DNA from: Melanopsichium pennsylvanicum
Taxonomy: Eukaryota; Basidiomycota; Ustilaginomycetes; Ustilaginales
Length of the DNA: 64,000 bases
NCBI GenBank assembly: GCA_900208305.1
Contig: OAPG01000006.1
Location: 558,001 to 622,000 of the forward strand
Direction: 5' to 3'
How positions within the stretch are numbered: the first letter of the stretch is position 1; each line of letters opens with the position of its first letter. Positions 31,161 to 40,945 of the stretch are shown piece after piece. The notes below the pieces were generated by a model. It saw only the letters and a list, made by a program, of their open reading frames with translations. It searched no databases and had not been told where the DNA came from. A program made the translations under genes and the position numbers.

Positions 31161-34052
31161 TCAAGACTGAAGCTGCTTTGTCCAGTCGAAATGCTCCCAA
31201 GACTTTGCGAATTTGTGCTTGACCTTGCGTTTCTCTTCGTCGCTTCTTCTTTTTGACTTTCCAAAGCTCCTAGTAGATCCCATTCCCAAACCGACACCAT
31301 CGTTGCTACTGTTATTCTCATTGTCCAGATCTTGCAAGACTCCGCGAATAATGTCCCTGGCAAAATTTGGATCAAATTTGCCTGCGCTTCCCCCACCACC
31401 TCCATATCCAGCGGCCATCTCGTCCACATCATATGCATCTCCCTCTCCTTCCTTTCCTGCATCTTCTCGATCCATGTTTTCAATGACATGACCGTAACCG
31501 CAAGACCACTTGTAATCCCACGTCACTGCAAAGTACGCCAAGTTGGACACGAGCGCATTCCTGAAAGGTCTATCTGTGCTAAACTGTATCACCTTTCCGT
31601 GTGTCGACCATTCACTCCCTTGAGCCCTCAATGACTCTTTAAACACGCCTGGAAGCAGATCCATGGCTGGTTTGGGCACCATCACCGCCTCCATCACAGC
31701 ATGCGCCTGGTTCTTAATGTTCAGCAACGTCTCGAAAAACACCGCCACCTTACCCATTCCGTCCGCCATCTGAACCAAACACTTTTGAAAATTCCTCATC
31801 TCGTCCCATGTATCGTCATCCGCCTCCAACAAGCTAAGATGATGTTGCATGGGTACCACTATCACGTGATCCTCTTTCGTCTCTGTAACAGCCTCGTTAT
31901 CCGGAATCGCAAGATATGTCCTATACCCAGAACTCACCACCGTCACTTTGGGTGGTCTGGCACCTTCATCTTGCCAACAAAATCGACATCGATCCAAAGC
32001 ACGTTTGGTTTTGGCAAAATCGTTGATGGCAAATTGCCGTTTCAATGCATCCGAACGAATCTTTTTCTTGGCATACCGATGCGCTTCTTCATCCTGCTCG
32101 TCCAGATCCTGCGTATAGCCAATGTCGGAAACAATGTTGGCCGCAAGCTCCGCATCTGGCTCTTTCTCCCATTTGGATCCGGCGGAAAACTTTTCCTGAC
32201 GTACCAAGTCGCCAAGCGAGACCGCATCGTCGTCAGCAGAGTATCGCACAATGGAGCCAGTCTTGGAATCGCGCGCTTCGAACGTGTCTCGACCTTTGAG
32301 CTTGCGCTTCGATCCCACAGGAGCACTTTCGGGGTTCAATGTTTGCGATCCTACATCGTATAGCCTGCCCCTCGCATCCAAAGTGGGCAATACCTGCAGC
32401 TCCCTCGAGCCATCCCCAACCAGAACGCCGACTCTGTGACCATGGTCAGAGTTCCTGGTGGACGAAAGGGAAGAAGAAGCGAATGCTCCTCCTCTGTCAC
32501 CCGCTTCCTTGTGTGCGGCTGCACGGGCTGATTCTCGTTCGTACTCTGCCTTGAGCGAGTCGAGGGAGGAGTCGCCCATGAGCTCAGCCTTGAAGATTTG
32601 AGCTTGGAGTTTGTTGAGCTGGTCTGAAGTAAGCACCGGGCGGTCTGGATCGGTGCTGCCATCGTCGATCACCACTCCTGCCTGTGGCTCAGAGAGCGAA
32701 GGTGCTGCTGTCGATGTCGGGAGCTCGAAGACCGGGGTGAAGACACTGGGAACGGCAGTAGTGGGTGTGGTGGATTGAGAAGAAGTGGGTGATTCGAAGC
32801 CGACGTTTCGTGGTGCACTTGGTTTCGATTGAACTGGTGTTGGCGTGCAAGATTCTCCAGGCCTCCTGAACCCTTGCCTAGACCCGGGCCTCGAGAATCT
32901 AACCTCGGAATCTGTCCCACTACCCTCAACTTCTCCCCCACTACCACCAGTAGCGAGCATGTAGCTTCGTCTGGCTATGCTTTGAAGATTGGGCGTACCT
33001 CTCCTTGCAATAAACTCGTTTGCCTTTTCCGTCACTGGAACCTGAGTCTGAACTTGCTCGCCCTTGCGATCCAAAAATCGCTTCTCATCCATGGCATGGT
33101 GGAAATCATCCAGAGTAGCATACCTGTCCAAAGCTACCTCTTGCAGCGTTTTTCCCTTGCCCTTCTCCTCTTGCGCTGCTTCTAAGGTGCGTTTGAGTTT
33201 CAACATGCGCCATTGATGTCCTGGTGCCCCAAACGCCGGTCGACTATCAGAATTGGCGGGAGTAGAGTACTCGTCCACACTTTTACCTTCGACGAGCTGG
33301 ATGTTGAGCTCCCGAGAGGAGATCTTGAGTTTTTCGGGGTCTGACTTTTCAGATCGTTGTGGTCTCACTCTTTCCCTTCCCAGAGTGGAGAAATACGAAA
33401 TGCCATCGTTTTCTGCAGGTGCGTTTGTGAAACCTCCTGTCATCCAGTCATCCCGCTTTAGTGTCGTAGAGGTAGGATTTGAGTCGGTGATGAGGGTACT
33501 ACCTTCTGCTTGCGCAGAGGCGTTGGATGTGAGTGAAAGACTCTCGGATGTAGGGATGAAGTCCGTCGCCGGTTGCTTTTCTTGCTCGTTGTGATGAGCA
33601 TGTGGATCTTTGTTCCGCCCAGAGGAACGATTGGATTCAGCCTTCACGTCGTGGTGTCGATTGCTACGGTGAGTATACCGAGATTCATCTCTTTTACTGT
33701 CCTCTTTTTCCGCTTCTCTGCGCCGTCGTTTGCGTTCACTCCGTTCGGCCTCGATCTCGCGTTCCCGACGAGAACTTGACGAGTCATGGCGATGTTGGTG
33801 ACTACTACGGTGACTGTGATGACGATGATGATCCCCATGTCGATCTCTGTCCTCAATACTGTGTGGATCTTCTTCATTTCGTCTGCTGTTGCTGTAATTG
33901 CTGCGGCTACCGTGCTTTCGGTCCTCTTGATCGTCATGTCGTCTGCTGGAGTTGGAATGGTATCGAAGTCGATGTCGATCTCGTTCCTCCCTATCACGAT
34001 CGCGTTGACCGGAATCTGAGACTGCCTTGCTCATTGATTCTTCGCCCATCAT
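31161..34052 (-). CDS. CWF19-type spliceosome protein (CWF19L2/Cwf19)
   Basis: A 963-residue nuclear protein. The N-terminal 180 residues are an Arg/Asp/Ser/His-rich charged region of the type common in splicing factors. The C-terminal part holds both CwfJ domains. Domain 1 starts at DRCRFCWQDE and contains the HIT-like pattern VVPMQHHLSL. Domain 2 has KVAVFFETLLNIKNQAHAV and ends KSWEHFDWTKQLQS. In S. pombe and human this family joins late and post-catalytic spliceosomes and works with the lariat debranching enzyme; the same role is inferred. The frame is open upstream to 34181. The likely start is ATGATG at 34052/34049, preceded on the minus strand by TTGCAG, which could be the acceptor of a leader intron or of an upstream coding exon. 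The gene converges on the aconitase gene and is followed after 440 bases by the M13 peptidase in the same orientation. Confidence 0.88.
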   Translation of the reverse strand: MMGEESMSKAVSDSGQRDRDREERDRHRLRYHSNSSRRHDDQEDRKHGSRSNYSNSRRNEEDPHSIEDRDRHGDHHRHHSHRSSHQHRHDSSSSRREREIEAERSERKRRRREAEKEDSKRDESRYTHRSNRHHDVKAESNRSSGRNKDPHAHHNEQEKQPATDFIPTSESLSLTSNASAQAEGSTLITDSNPTSTTLKRDDWMTGGFTNAPAENDGISYFSTLGRERVRPQRSEKSDPEKLKISSRELNIQLVEGKSVDEYSTPANSDSRPAFGAPGHQWRMLKLKRTLEAAQEEKGKGKTLQEVALDRYATLDDFHHAMDEKRFLDRKGEQVQTQVPVTEKANEFIARRGTPNLQSIARRSYMLATGGSGGEVEGSGTDSEVRFSRPGSRQGFRRPGESCTPTPVQSKPSAPRNVGFESPTSSQSTTPTTAVPSVFTPVFELPTSTAAPSLSEPQAGVVIDDGSTDPDRPVLTSDQLNKLQAQIFKAELMGDSSLDSLKAEYERESARAAAHKEAGDRGGAFASSSLSSTRNSDHGHRVGVLVGDGSRELQVLPTLDARGRLYDVGSQTLNPESAPVGSKRKLKGRDTFEARDSKTGSIVRYSADDDAVSLGDLVRQEKFSAGSKWEKEPDAELAANIVSDIGYTQDLDEQDEEAHRYAKKKIRSDALKRQFAINDFAKTKRALDRCRFCWQDEGARPPKVTVVSSGYRTYLAIPDNEAVTETKEDHVIVVPMQHHLSLLEADDDTWDEMRNFQKCLVQMADGMGKVAVFFETLLNIKNQAHAVMEAVMVPKPAMDLLPGVFKESLRAQGSEWSTHGKVIQFSTDRPFRNALVSNLAYFAVTWDYKWSCGYGHVIENMDREDAGKEGEGDAYDVDEMAAGYGGGGGSAGKFDPNFARDIIRGVLQDLDNENNSSNDGVGLGMGSTRSFGKSKRRSDEEKRKVKHKFAKSWEHFDWTKQLQS

Positions 34053-34497
34053 CTGCAACAGCGAAAGAAGTTGACAAAAAGGCGAGCGAGAGAGTGTGTA
34101 TAAAGGAGAAGGTGAGCTCAGTTGGTGCAACCAGGTAATGAGGTTTCGGGGAAAAGAATTCGGAACTCGGATATTCTCCATCGGTGCTGCAGCCGGACAT
34201 GTGGAGGTTCAAACCCTTCTAGGAATTGGTGCTTTTAGCTCTTCTCATCGTACGCTTCTAGATCAACCTATGCTTGCATTCAATCAGCAATCTGATCACC
34301 GCTGGACTAGGTACAGAGGCTGATCGCTTTTTACTCTCATGCCCTTCCAGATCTTTCCACATTCAGGGCCAGTGATTGAAAGTCAATTTCCGTTTGTGAG
34401 CATCATAGGCAACACTTTATGCAGAATAGTGCGAATTCAGTGATAGCCAAAAGACCGCATAAAGCACAGAGTTCACATCATTTCGCTCATTTGCGCC
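34053..34497. other. Short gap between CWF19 and the M13 peptidase
   Basis: This gap contains the CWF19 leader, possibly with an intron ending at TTGCAG before 34052, and the 3' flank of the M13 gene. No other gene is visible. Confidence 0.55.
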
Positions 34498-37167
34498 TTA
34501 CCAAATACTGCAACGCTCCTTGAGAGAGCTGGCCATCTTGTCCCTCCCAGCCTTGCATCCGAACGCCTCGGCAAACTCTGGCGAGTTGACTAGCACGCCA
34601 TTCACCCTGTACTTTGTAGGACTGTGAGGATCCGTCCTGATCCTCTTGACCTGTTCGCTAGCTCTGATGTTTCTTGCCCAGCTCACACCATACGAAATGA
34701 AGAACAGTTGCTCCCTTGTATAGCCCAGGCCTGGCAACAGAGCATTCGCCTTCTCCACCACCTCTCCACCTCGGCTCAACTCGTCTTTCCACGCTCGGAA
34801 GCTCTGTGCCAGTCCACCGGCATCCGCCACATCTTCGCCTTTGGTGAAGTTGGAACGGAGATGCAACACCCCGCCCTTTCCGTCGGAAACAGTGTAAGAG
34901 TGGTACTGGTTAGTCAAGCACGTCTGACGCTTCTGGAACTCTGCTGCGGTGGTTTCGGTCCACCAATCGCGTAGGTAGCCATCCTTGTCGTACAGGCGGC
35001 CATCGGGATCGAACGCGTGCGAAAGTTCATGACCTGCAACCGCACCAAATGCACCACGTTGCAGATAAGAGGGCCAAGAAATGTGGAAGTACGGTGGCTG
35101 CATGATTCCAGCCGGAAACAGAATATAGTTGCCTTGAGGAGAGTATTCTGCATTAACTTCGGCGGGATACATGTCCCATTGGCCAATCAGTTTGCGACCC
35201 ACCTGAGCCCAATCCCGCTTGGCCTTGCGAGTGGACGACGCCAGACGATTTTCAAAGTAGTTTGAGGGGTCAACCGAGAGGTCAGCGTAGAAATTGGACA
35301 CAGAGACGGCGTCAGTGGTGTTGGGGTAGTTCGGGTAGCCGACCATGACACGGATGGCATCCGCCTTCTCTTCAGCCTTCTTGCGGGTCTTTTCGTCGAG
35401 CCAGTTGAGCTCGGGCAAGCGCGACTTGAAAGCAGAGATGACCGAGTAAATGATCTCTTCGACGCGCTTTTTGCTGTCGCCCTTGAACGCCTCGCGGACA
35501 AAGTAGCGTCCCGCCATAAAGCCAAGCGCGGCATTCAGATCGCCGAGACAAACCGTCTCGCGGTCTTCCTTGGCGTCCACATCGACGCCCTTCGAGTATC
35601 GCTCCAAACGTTCTGCGGCAGAACGTAGCTTGACATTAGGACCAAGGGCGGTGCCGAGCTCCCGGATAGCGGTCCATACGATGTATGCCTCGAGCACCTC
35701 GGTTGTGGTGCGTGAGATGAGGGCGTCGAGCGAGATGACAAATTTGGGGCTGCTGAGGATGACTCGTTCGGGTGTGCGGACGGTGAGAGCGGAGAAATAG
35801 GCAGGCCAATTGATGGACGAGAAAGTGTAGGGCAGAGTGGTTGAGTTATAGGGGTTGTAAGATGCGACAGGGTCGTAGAGCTCCTCAGAGTCGGGGGTGA
35901 TGTCCGCAAGATGTCGCTCGAACTCGACCACCTGTTCGGCCAACGGGGCAAGCGGAGGTCGCGGCTTGACTTGGTGCTTCTTATCGCCTTTGTTCTTCCT
36001 GTCAACTTTCTCACCAGGACCGTGCTTGGCCTCGTGATCGTAAGCTTGGAGACCATCAGAGACGACCTCTTCGTAGAAAGCAACCTCGCCCTTGTCCTCA
36101 TAGTAGGCCTGGTCGGGCAAACCAAGACCGGAAGGGAAGAGCCAAGGCGTGGCAGTGGTGGGGTCCTTGACAGCATCGCCATCGATAGCCAGCTCAAAGA
36201 AAGCAGGCAGACCTCGGCTGTGCGCCCAAGCAAGCGCCTCAGTGAGACCCTTTTGGCGCTTACTCGAGGGCGGAGAAGGTTGAGGACTCTCGCGCGGCGG
36301 ATGAGGTTTTGGAGAACGTCCGGGAGGCCGGTTGGGAGGAACGGGCTTCTCAGCCCCAACGTCCTGCAGGTGGAAGCGTGTTTGCTGCACGTCATCGGTC
36401 AGCTTTTCTTCGTACTTTCCGTGGTCATGAGGGTACAGCAGAGTGCGAAGGTGTTCGAGCACGTCCAACAGAGGCTGAGCACCGAGCTTATCCTGAGCGC
36501 GAGTTTCGATGCATGATTCGTAGTATCCTTTGAGCTTGGCTAGATTGTATCGGTCTGCCTCTTGCTGGTCGTCCTCGTGCGCTTTGTTGGAGGTGACTTG
36601 AAGGTCGTGGACTGAAGGGGCATCTGCGATGATCTGACGGATGATCTTGGCGTTTTCTGCGGAGACGTACTGGCCAGTACCAAAGAGACCAGCATCGGCA
36701 GGGATGGGGTGTGATTTGAGCCAGTTATTGGTGGAGAAAGCGTAAAAATCGTCGCAAGGATTGACGGTTTCGTCGATGGAACGTAGGATCTCGCTTGCAG
36801 CCAGAACGCAATCTTTGGAGGTGCAGATATCGCCCTCGGGCGGCTCGGGATTGGGGTTGCCGGGGCCCGGAACTGGGGCAGGTGAAGCAGGACGGTGGTT
36901 GAGCTTGTGCTGAGAGCCCGCGAAGAGACCAATAAAGATGGCAGCGATAAGCAGCAGAGCTACGGATAAGATCACGAGGAAGCGCTCCAAGGGGCGGAGG
37001 TCTTCAGGTTTGGTGAGAGGCGCAAAGGTGGCAGATAGTTGCCTCTTGAAGCGTGCCCAGACAGACTGATGGGTAGTACCGTGGTCATCGATGGCTTCAT
37101 GGTAGAGAAGAGGACGATCGTCGTCGTGGTCGTCGGTCGAGGGACGACCATAGTCGCGCGTTGCCAT
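34498..37167 (-). CDS. M13 (neprilysin-like) zinc metallopeptidase
   Basis: An 889-residue type II membrane protease. A cytosolic N-terminus of about 60 residues precedes one transmembrane helix (FLVILSVALLLIAAIFIGLF, about 64-83) and a large extracytosolic catalytic region. Zinc-site residues are complete: GHELSH with H713, E714 and H717, and the third ligand in EDVADAGGL, where the family usually has ENIADNGGL. The substrate-binding motif NAEYSPQGNYILFPAGI and the C-terminal CSIW box, also family hallmarks, are present. A Pro/Ser-rich insert near residues 275-300 and a Lys/Gly-rich loop near 375-390 are not typical of the family and probably sit on surface loops. Substrate and site (plasma membrane or vacuole) cannot be told. 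The ATG at 37167 is close to the divergent NSRP1-like gene, so the two share a 536-base promoter region. Confidence 0.92.
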   Translation of the reverse strand: MATRDYGRPSTDDHDDDRPLLYHEAIDDHGTTHQSVWARFKRQLSATFAPLTKPEDLRPLERFLVILSVALLLIAAIFIGLFAGSQHKLNHRPASPAPVPGPGNPNPEPPEGDICTSKDCVLAASEILRSIDETVNPCDDFYAFSTNNWLKSHPIPADAGLFGTGQYVSAENAKIIRQIIADAPSVHDLQVTSNKAHEDDQQEADRYNLAKLKGYYESCIETRAQDKLGAQPLLDVLEHLRTLLYPHDHGKYEEKLTDDVQQTRFHLQDVGAEKPVPPNRPPGRSPKPHPPRESPQPSPPSSKRQKGLTEALAWAHSRGLPAFFELAIDGDAVKDPTTATPWLFPSGLGLPDQAYYEDKGEVAFYEEVVSDGLQAYDHEAKHGPGEKVDRKNKGDKKHQVKPRPPLAPLAEQVVEFERHLADITPDSEELYDPVASYNPYNSTTLPYTFSSINWPAYFSALTVRTPERVILSSPKFVISLDALISRTTTEVLEAYIVWTAIRELGTALGPNVKLRSAAERLERYSKGVDVDAKEDRETVCLGDLNAALGFMAGRYFVREAFKGDSKKRVEEIIYSVISAFKSRLPELNWLDEKTRKKAEEKADAIRVMVGYPNYPNTTDAVSVSNFYADLSVDPSNYFENRLASSTRKAKRDWAQVGRKLIGQWDMYPAEVNAEYSPQGNYILFPAGIMQPPYFHISWPSYLQRGAFGAVAGHELSHAFDPDGRLYDKDGYLRDWWTETTAAEFQKRQTCLTNQYHSYTVSDGKGGVLHLRSNFTKGEDVADAGGLAQSFRAWKDELSRGGEVVEKANALLPGLGYTREQLFFISYGVSWARNIRASEQVKRIRTDPHSPTKYRVNGVLVNSPEFAEAFGCKAGRDKMASSLKERCSIW

Positions 37168-37703
37168 GTTCGGCGAATAAGGTCCTCGTGAGCTGTGGAC
37201 CTGAATTCCAACTCAGATGAGCCTGTGTGTAGAGCAGCGTGGTGATCAAAGGATAGGATTACCACGTACGATTAGCGGGATGATAGATTGTATAGTACAG
37301 AGTGAAGATGTCTTTCGTGGATATGTACTGTATGTATGTATGTATGTACCACTCGAGCACAGTCGCGAGCGACGCAGCACGAGCCACCTAAAAATATGTA
37401 CATTGGATTTCACTAACTCAAAATTTACTGTACGCATTTAATAAATCAACATTAAAAATTATTTCTTGTATTTCTGTGTATCTGCTGCACAAATACAAAA
37501 CAAAGGTCTGGGAGTGTGGAGGCTTTAGGCTTTTGAACCGTCCTTTTTTTTTTTTTTTTCCTTCTTTTATTGGCTGTGTCTCTATGTATTCCATCTTGTT
37601 GGCCGGCAACCATCACACCATCTTTCGTCCCAAATTAATCTGGCAAGCAACGTCCCCAGCAGCGACGGATTGCACTAACATAGGCCTGTAAGGGCACTGC
37701 ATC
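37168..37703. other. Divergent promoter region, M13 peptidase / NSRP1-like gene
   Basis: This region is AT-rich in the middle, with a TTTACTGTA motif (37424-37432), a TATG tandem tract near 37330-37347, and a 17-base T tract at 37543-37559. No gene is visible. It must hold the promoters of both flanking genes. Confidence 0.6.
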
Positions 37704-38885
37704 ATGTCCGAAGCAGTGCCTTCTACGGTCAAGTTGTCTTTTGGCCTCAAGCCAGCAAGAACAAAGGCTGATGTGAAGCCCCAACTCACGAATTCAGCTC
37801 TAACATTTGGCGATGAAAGTGATGACGAGGACGCCGAACTCACACAGGAAACTTTTACCGATGGGTCCAAACACAAAGCTCGACATGCAAATTTTCACGG
37901 GCTTGCATTAGCAAAAGCTGGTGCACCAGCCACTCGCAATGAAAAGAAAAAACAGCAGGAGGCCGAGCAGCTGGACGCTTCTATCTTTGACTATGACGGC
38001 GTGTACGATACCATCAAGAATGCCGAGCGCAAAGTCAAGCAGGCAAAGTTGGCCGGAGACGCTTGCAAGAAGCCCAAGTACGTAGAAGGTATCCTTGAAT
38101 CTGCCGAGCAACGCAAGCGAGACCGTTTGAGGGCCGAGGCGCGCACCATCCAAAAGCAGAGACAGGCTGAAGGAGACGAGTTCAGGGATAAGGAGGCATT
38201 TGTTACCAATGCGTACAAGGTGCAGCAGGACGAGCTTGCGAAAGCGGAAGAAGAGCAGGATATGGACGAGGCGAAGCAGCGTGCGTCGAACAAAGGAATG
38301 GGAACTTTTTATCGCGACATGCTCAACGAGACCAACGCAGCCAGAGACGCCGCGATCGCCGCGTCATTGACCACCAAGCCTTCAGCGGCATCGGTATCCA
38401 GGTCGAACGAGGGCGAGCAAGGTGCAGAAGAGTTTCGAGAACGTAGCGATGCAGATTTGGCGCGAGAAGCTCGAGAGAAAGGACTCGAGATCGAATTGAA
38501 CGATGATAACCAAATCGTAGACAAGCGCTCACTTCTCAGCAAAGGACTCAACATTGTCTCGAAACGACGCAAGACCGACGATCTCAACAAATCAAGCCGT
38601 TCAGAACAAGATAGCCACGAATCGAAAAGGCAGCGCGATCGACGACGCCAAGACGAGTATGAAGCTCGCATGAACCGAGATGCGGCACGATCCAGACAGA
38701 GTGCGCTCATCGAAGAACAGATGCTCGAGATCGAACGCAAGCGGGCGTTGGAAGAGGAGGAGGCCAAGCAACGTGAAAAGAGCAACATCGACGCTAAACG
38801 CAACGACAGCGAGGCCATTTCGCAAGCCAAACAGAGATATATGGAGCGTAAGAAGCAACGGCTAGCAGCCTCGCAGGGTTCGTGA
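37704..38885 (+). CDS. NSRP1-like splicing regulator (CCDC55 family)
   Basis: A 393-residue, very charged nuclear protein. Residues about 85-200 carry the family's conserved block: DASIFDYDGVYDTIK, then KKPKYVEGIL, the coiled-coil AEQRKRDRLRAEARTIQKQR, and GDEFRDKEAFVTNAYK. This block defines the CCDC55/NSRP1 family, known in animals as nuclear speckle proteins that influence splice-site choice. The C-terminal half is Arg/Asp/Glu-rich (about 300-390) and probably a long helix. There is no RRM or RS domain of classic SR proteins. The ATG at 37704 begins directly before a conserved-looking Leu-Ser-Phe-Gly-Leu motif. It converges on VPS55 with about 200 bases between stop codons, a tight spacing. 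Its exact RNA targets cannot be inferred. Confidence 0.85.
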   Translation: MSEAVPSTVKLSFGLKPARTKADVKPQLTNSALTFGDESDDEDAELTQETFTDGSKHKARHANFHGLALAKAGAPATRNEKKKQQEAEQLDASIFDYDGVYDTIKNAERKVKQAKLAGDACKKPKYVEGILESAEQRKRDRLRAEARTIQKQRQAEGDEFRDKEAFVTNAYKVQQDELAKAEEEQDMDEAKQRASNKGMGTFYRDMLNETNAARDAAIAASLTTKPSAASVSRSNEGEQGAEEFRERSDADLAREAREKGLEIELNDDNQIVDKRSLLSKGLNIVSKRRKTDDLNKSSRSEQDSHESKRQRDRRRQDEYEARMNRDAARSRQSALIEEQMLEIERKRALEEEEAKQREKSNIDAKRNDSEAISQAKQRYMERKKQRLAASQGS

Positions 38886-39092
38886 TAATAGCGCTTGATC
38901 CTAGCTCCAACAGGCACCATATGTTTGTACTAAAGCTAACCATCAAGCTCATCGGATGGCAAAAACCGTTCGAGCCATGCGAAATATGATTTAACCCGTG
39001 AAAAGAGAGCGTTGCTGATTGTTTGATGTGTGTGTTATGTACAGAAAGATGAGAGTAACAGAGGAACTGAAATAGGGGCGTTGGTTGTCGTG

Positions 39093-39624
39093 CTAATAGT
39101 CGTCTGTCTCGTTAAAGAAGCCAGAGTAGGTGAGGATGGTACCGTAGACAAGACCACCGCCGGCGATAGACATCCAGCAAGCGGTTGGTGCAATGACGCC
39201 TGCATGAGCTAGCGAAAGTGGCAGTGCGAAGCCTGAAACAATCATGAGACCGGTGATGAAGTTGCCAAAATCGAGAAAGCCGCTATTGTAGTCTGCCGAA
39301 AAGTCATCTGCACCTGCGCAACGTGCGCACAAGCTGTTGGGTAACGGTGTCAAGACATAGATGAGAGCGACGAGGAGTGGGAGCCAGTTAGACCACAGCG
39401 CGCAAGAAAGAATGATGAGCAGGAAGCCGAGTGCGAGGACGAATGAGAGAAGGATGATGGCTGCAGTGCACAAAGAGACGAGCAAGAGAGCGTATAGAAA
39501 CAGGTCAGCAAGTGAGTAGTGCATCGGAGCATATCAGCATAACAAGCGCAGACTGCACCACTGTATAGGCAGTGAGAAGGCTGGTTGTGTTCATGTTTTA
39601 CTCACTCTTGAGTCCAGCCGCCAT
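39093..39624 (-). CDS. Vps55 / LEPROT endosomal membrane protein
   Basis: A spliced 128-residue protein with four transmembrane helices. Exon 1 is only 19 bases (39624-39606, MAAGLK plus one base). An intron of 145 bases follows (39605-39461, GTGAGT to CTGCAG), then exon 2 (39460-39093). Splicing gives a first helix containing LLSFVLALGFLLIILSCALW, the classic Vps55/OB-RGRP start. Later segments FGNFITGLMIVSGFALPLSL and AHAGVI match the family, and total length is normal. With Vps68, Vps55 helps move cargo from late endosomes to the vacuole; the role here follows from the family. The unspliced frame starting at 39524 would replace the conserved N-terminus with an unrelated peptide and is not favoured. 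The gene diverges from NOT4, 1.3 kb away. Confidence 0.9.
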
Positions 39625-40945
39625 GGTGGATAAGCGTGTGCTCGGATATCACCAGGATGGATGGAATGGGTGTTGAACGAGATAATGGCCTCGCTTCAGT
39701 GGGTTGATTGTCCCAAAGACAGTTCAATTGGAAATGTGCTGATATTGAAGCTAGTTGCTGATATGTAGTGCGAGTGCGCTTACAATTGGCGAGCTGATTG
39801 TTGTTGCAGATGGCGGATGAGAAGGTTGCGGTAATGCATAACTCGTTGTGGTTACGAGGTTTGAAGGTGTGCAACCATATGCAACTCTCTCTCCCCTCCC
39901 ACTCGACTCTGCAGCTTTGGTCCGCGCTAATGTGGAGCAGGCGAAACGGCCTCATCTATATCCTGTCGGCCGATTCAAGCAGTTAATTTACTGTATATCG
40001 TGATCGAATACAAAATCTGGAATCCGATATCAAAATATAGACTCGGATCAAAATTGTATTGGCGAATGAGAGGCTCTCAGACTATGTCTTCTCTCGTGGA
40101 AGTTACAAATAGTGCACAAATCCAATTCCAAATCCCAAACCGAGAAAATCGAAAATCGAAAAACGAAAATCGACAGAATGAGACAACGGTCAAAGATAAA
40201 AAGGCAGCAGAGCGCGATCCGTCAAGTGACTTACGTGTCACATTAAAAAAGAAAAAAAGAAAAAGAAAAAAAAAGATATTCGGTGTCGTTAGGCTTGAAG
40301 AGAGCGAGAAGAAAAAGAGCAATTTTGTGTCACTTTGCCAAAGTCGACTGAGCCAAACATTTATACTGCAATTCGTACGCTGCTCAGCACGAACATAACT
40401 GCGCCATTCCTCTCAGAAATAAAATAATATTCTGTGATTGTCGGCAGTTTGAAGCTTGTCAATTTTAGGCCCTTTGCGCATGATCCAATCAATCATCCGC
40501 GTCACACCCTCATCATCCATCTACCAACAATCCACGTTTAACAATTCTACCGCAACTCACTCATCGCACCGCATCCCATTGCATCAGCCCTTGTTTTCAT
40601 CATCTCTTTGGCCAACAACCAGCTTCAACAATCAACAAAAGCAGCATTCATCTTGACAGCTATTTGTGCCATCTTTGGTTATCTTGGATCCCAAAGCTAT
40701 CTGTCTCAGTCTTGCTACACTGGCCGTTTCCCCAAATTGCTCTTCAGCACGCAAGCACACACACACAAACACACACACACACACACACTCTCTCTCTCTC
40801 TCTCTTTTCATCTCCACCCGAGCGTTGTGCGCTGTCCATTTCCAACATACTTGCATTTGCCTCGTGTCCGCTTATTCTCTGACCGGTGCTCGAGCTCACC
40901 GACTCATCCTGAGCGGTCGTCAAAAGTAGCTATTTGCCCACAAAT
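39625..40945. other. Divergent region VPS55 / NOT4
   Basis: This 1.3-kb gap contains a TTTACTGTA motif (39987-39995) and an A-rich purine stretch near 40140-40320. The CA/TC microsatellite lies in the CT-rich leader of NOT4. Frames at 40000-40398 are Lys-rich translations of the A-rich stretch and are not genes. Confidence 0.6.
40755..40806. repeat. (CA)n(TC)n microsatellite
   Basis: A CA tract passes directly into a TC tract about 140 bases upstream of the NOT4 start codon, probably within its leader. Confidence 0.95.

Noticed and set aside
39093..39524. Unspliced 143-codon VPS55 frame
   Set aside because: It replaces the conserved N-terminus with intron-derived residues; the spliced model restores the family start exactly.
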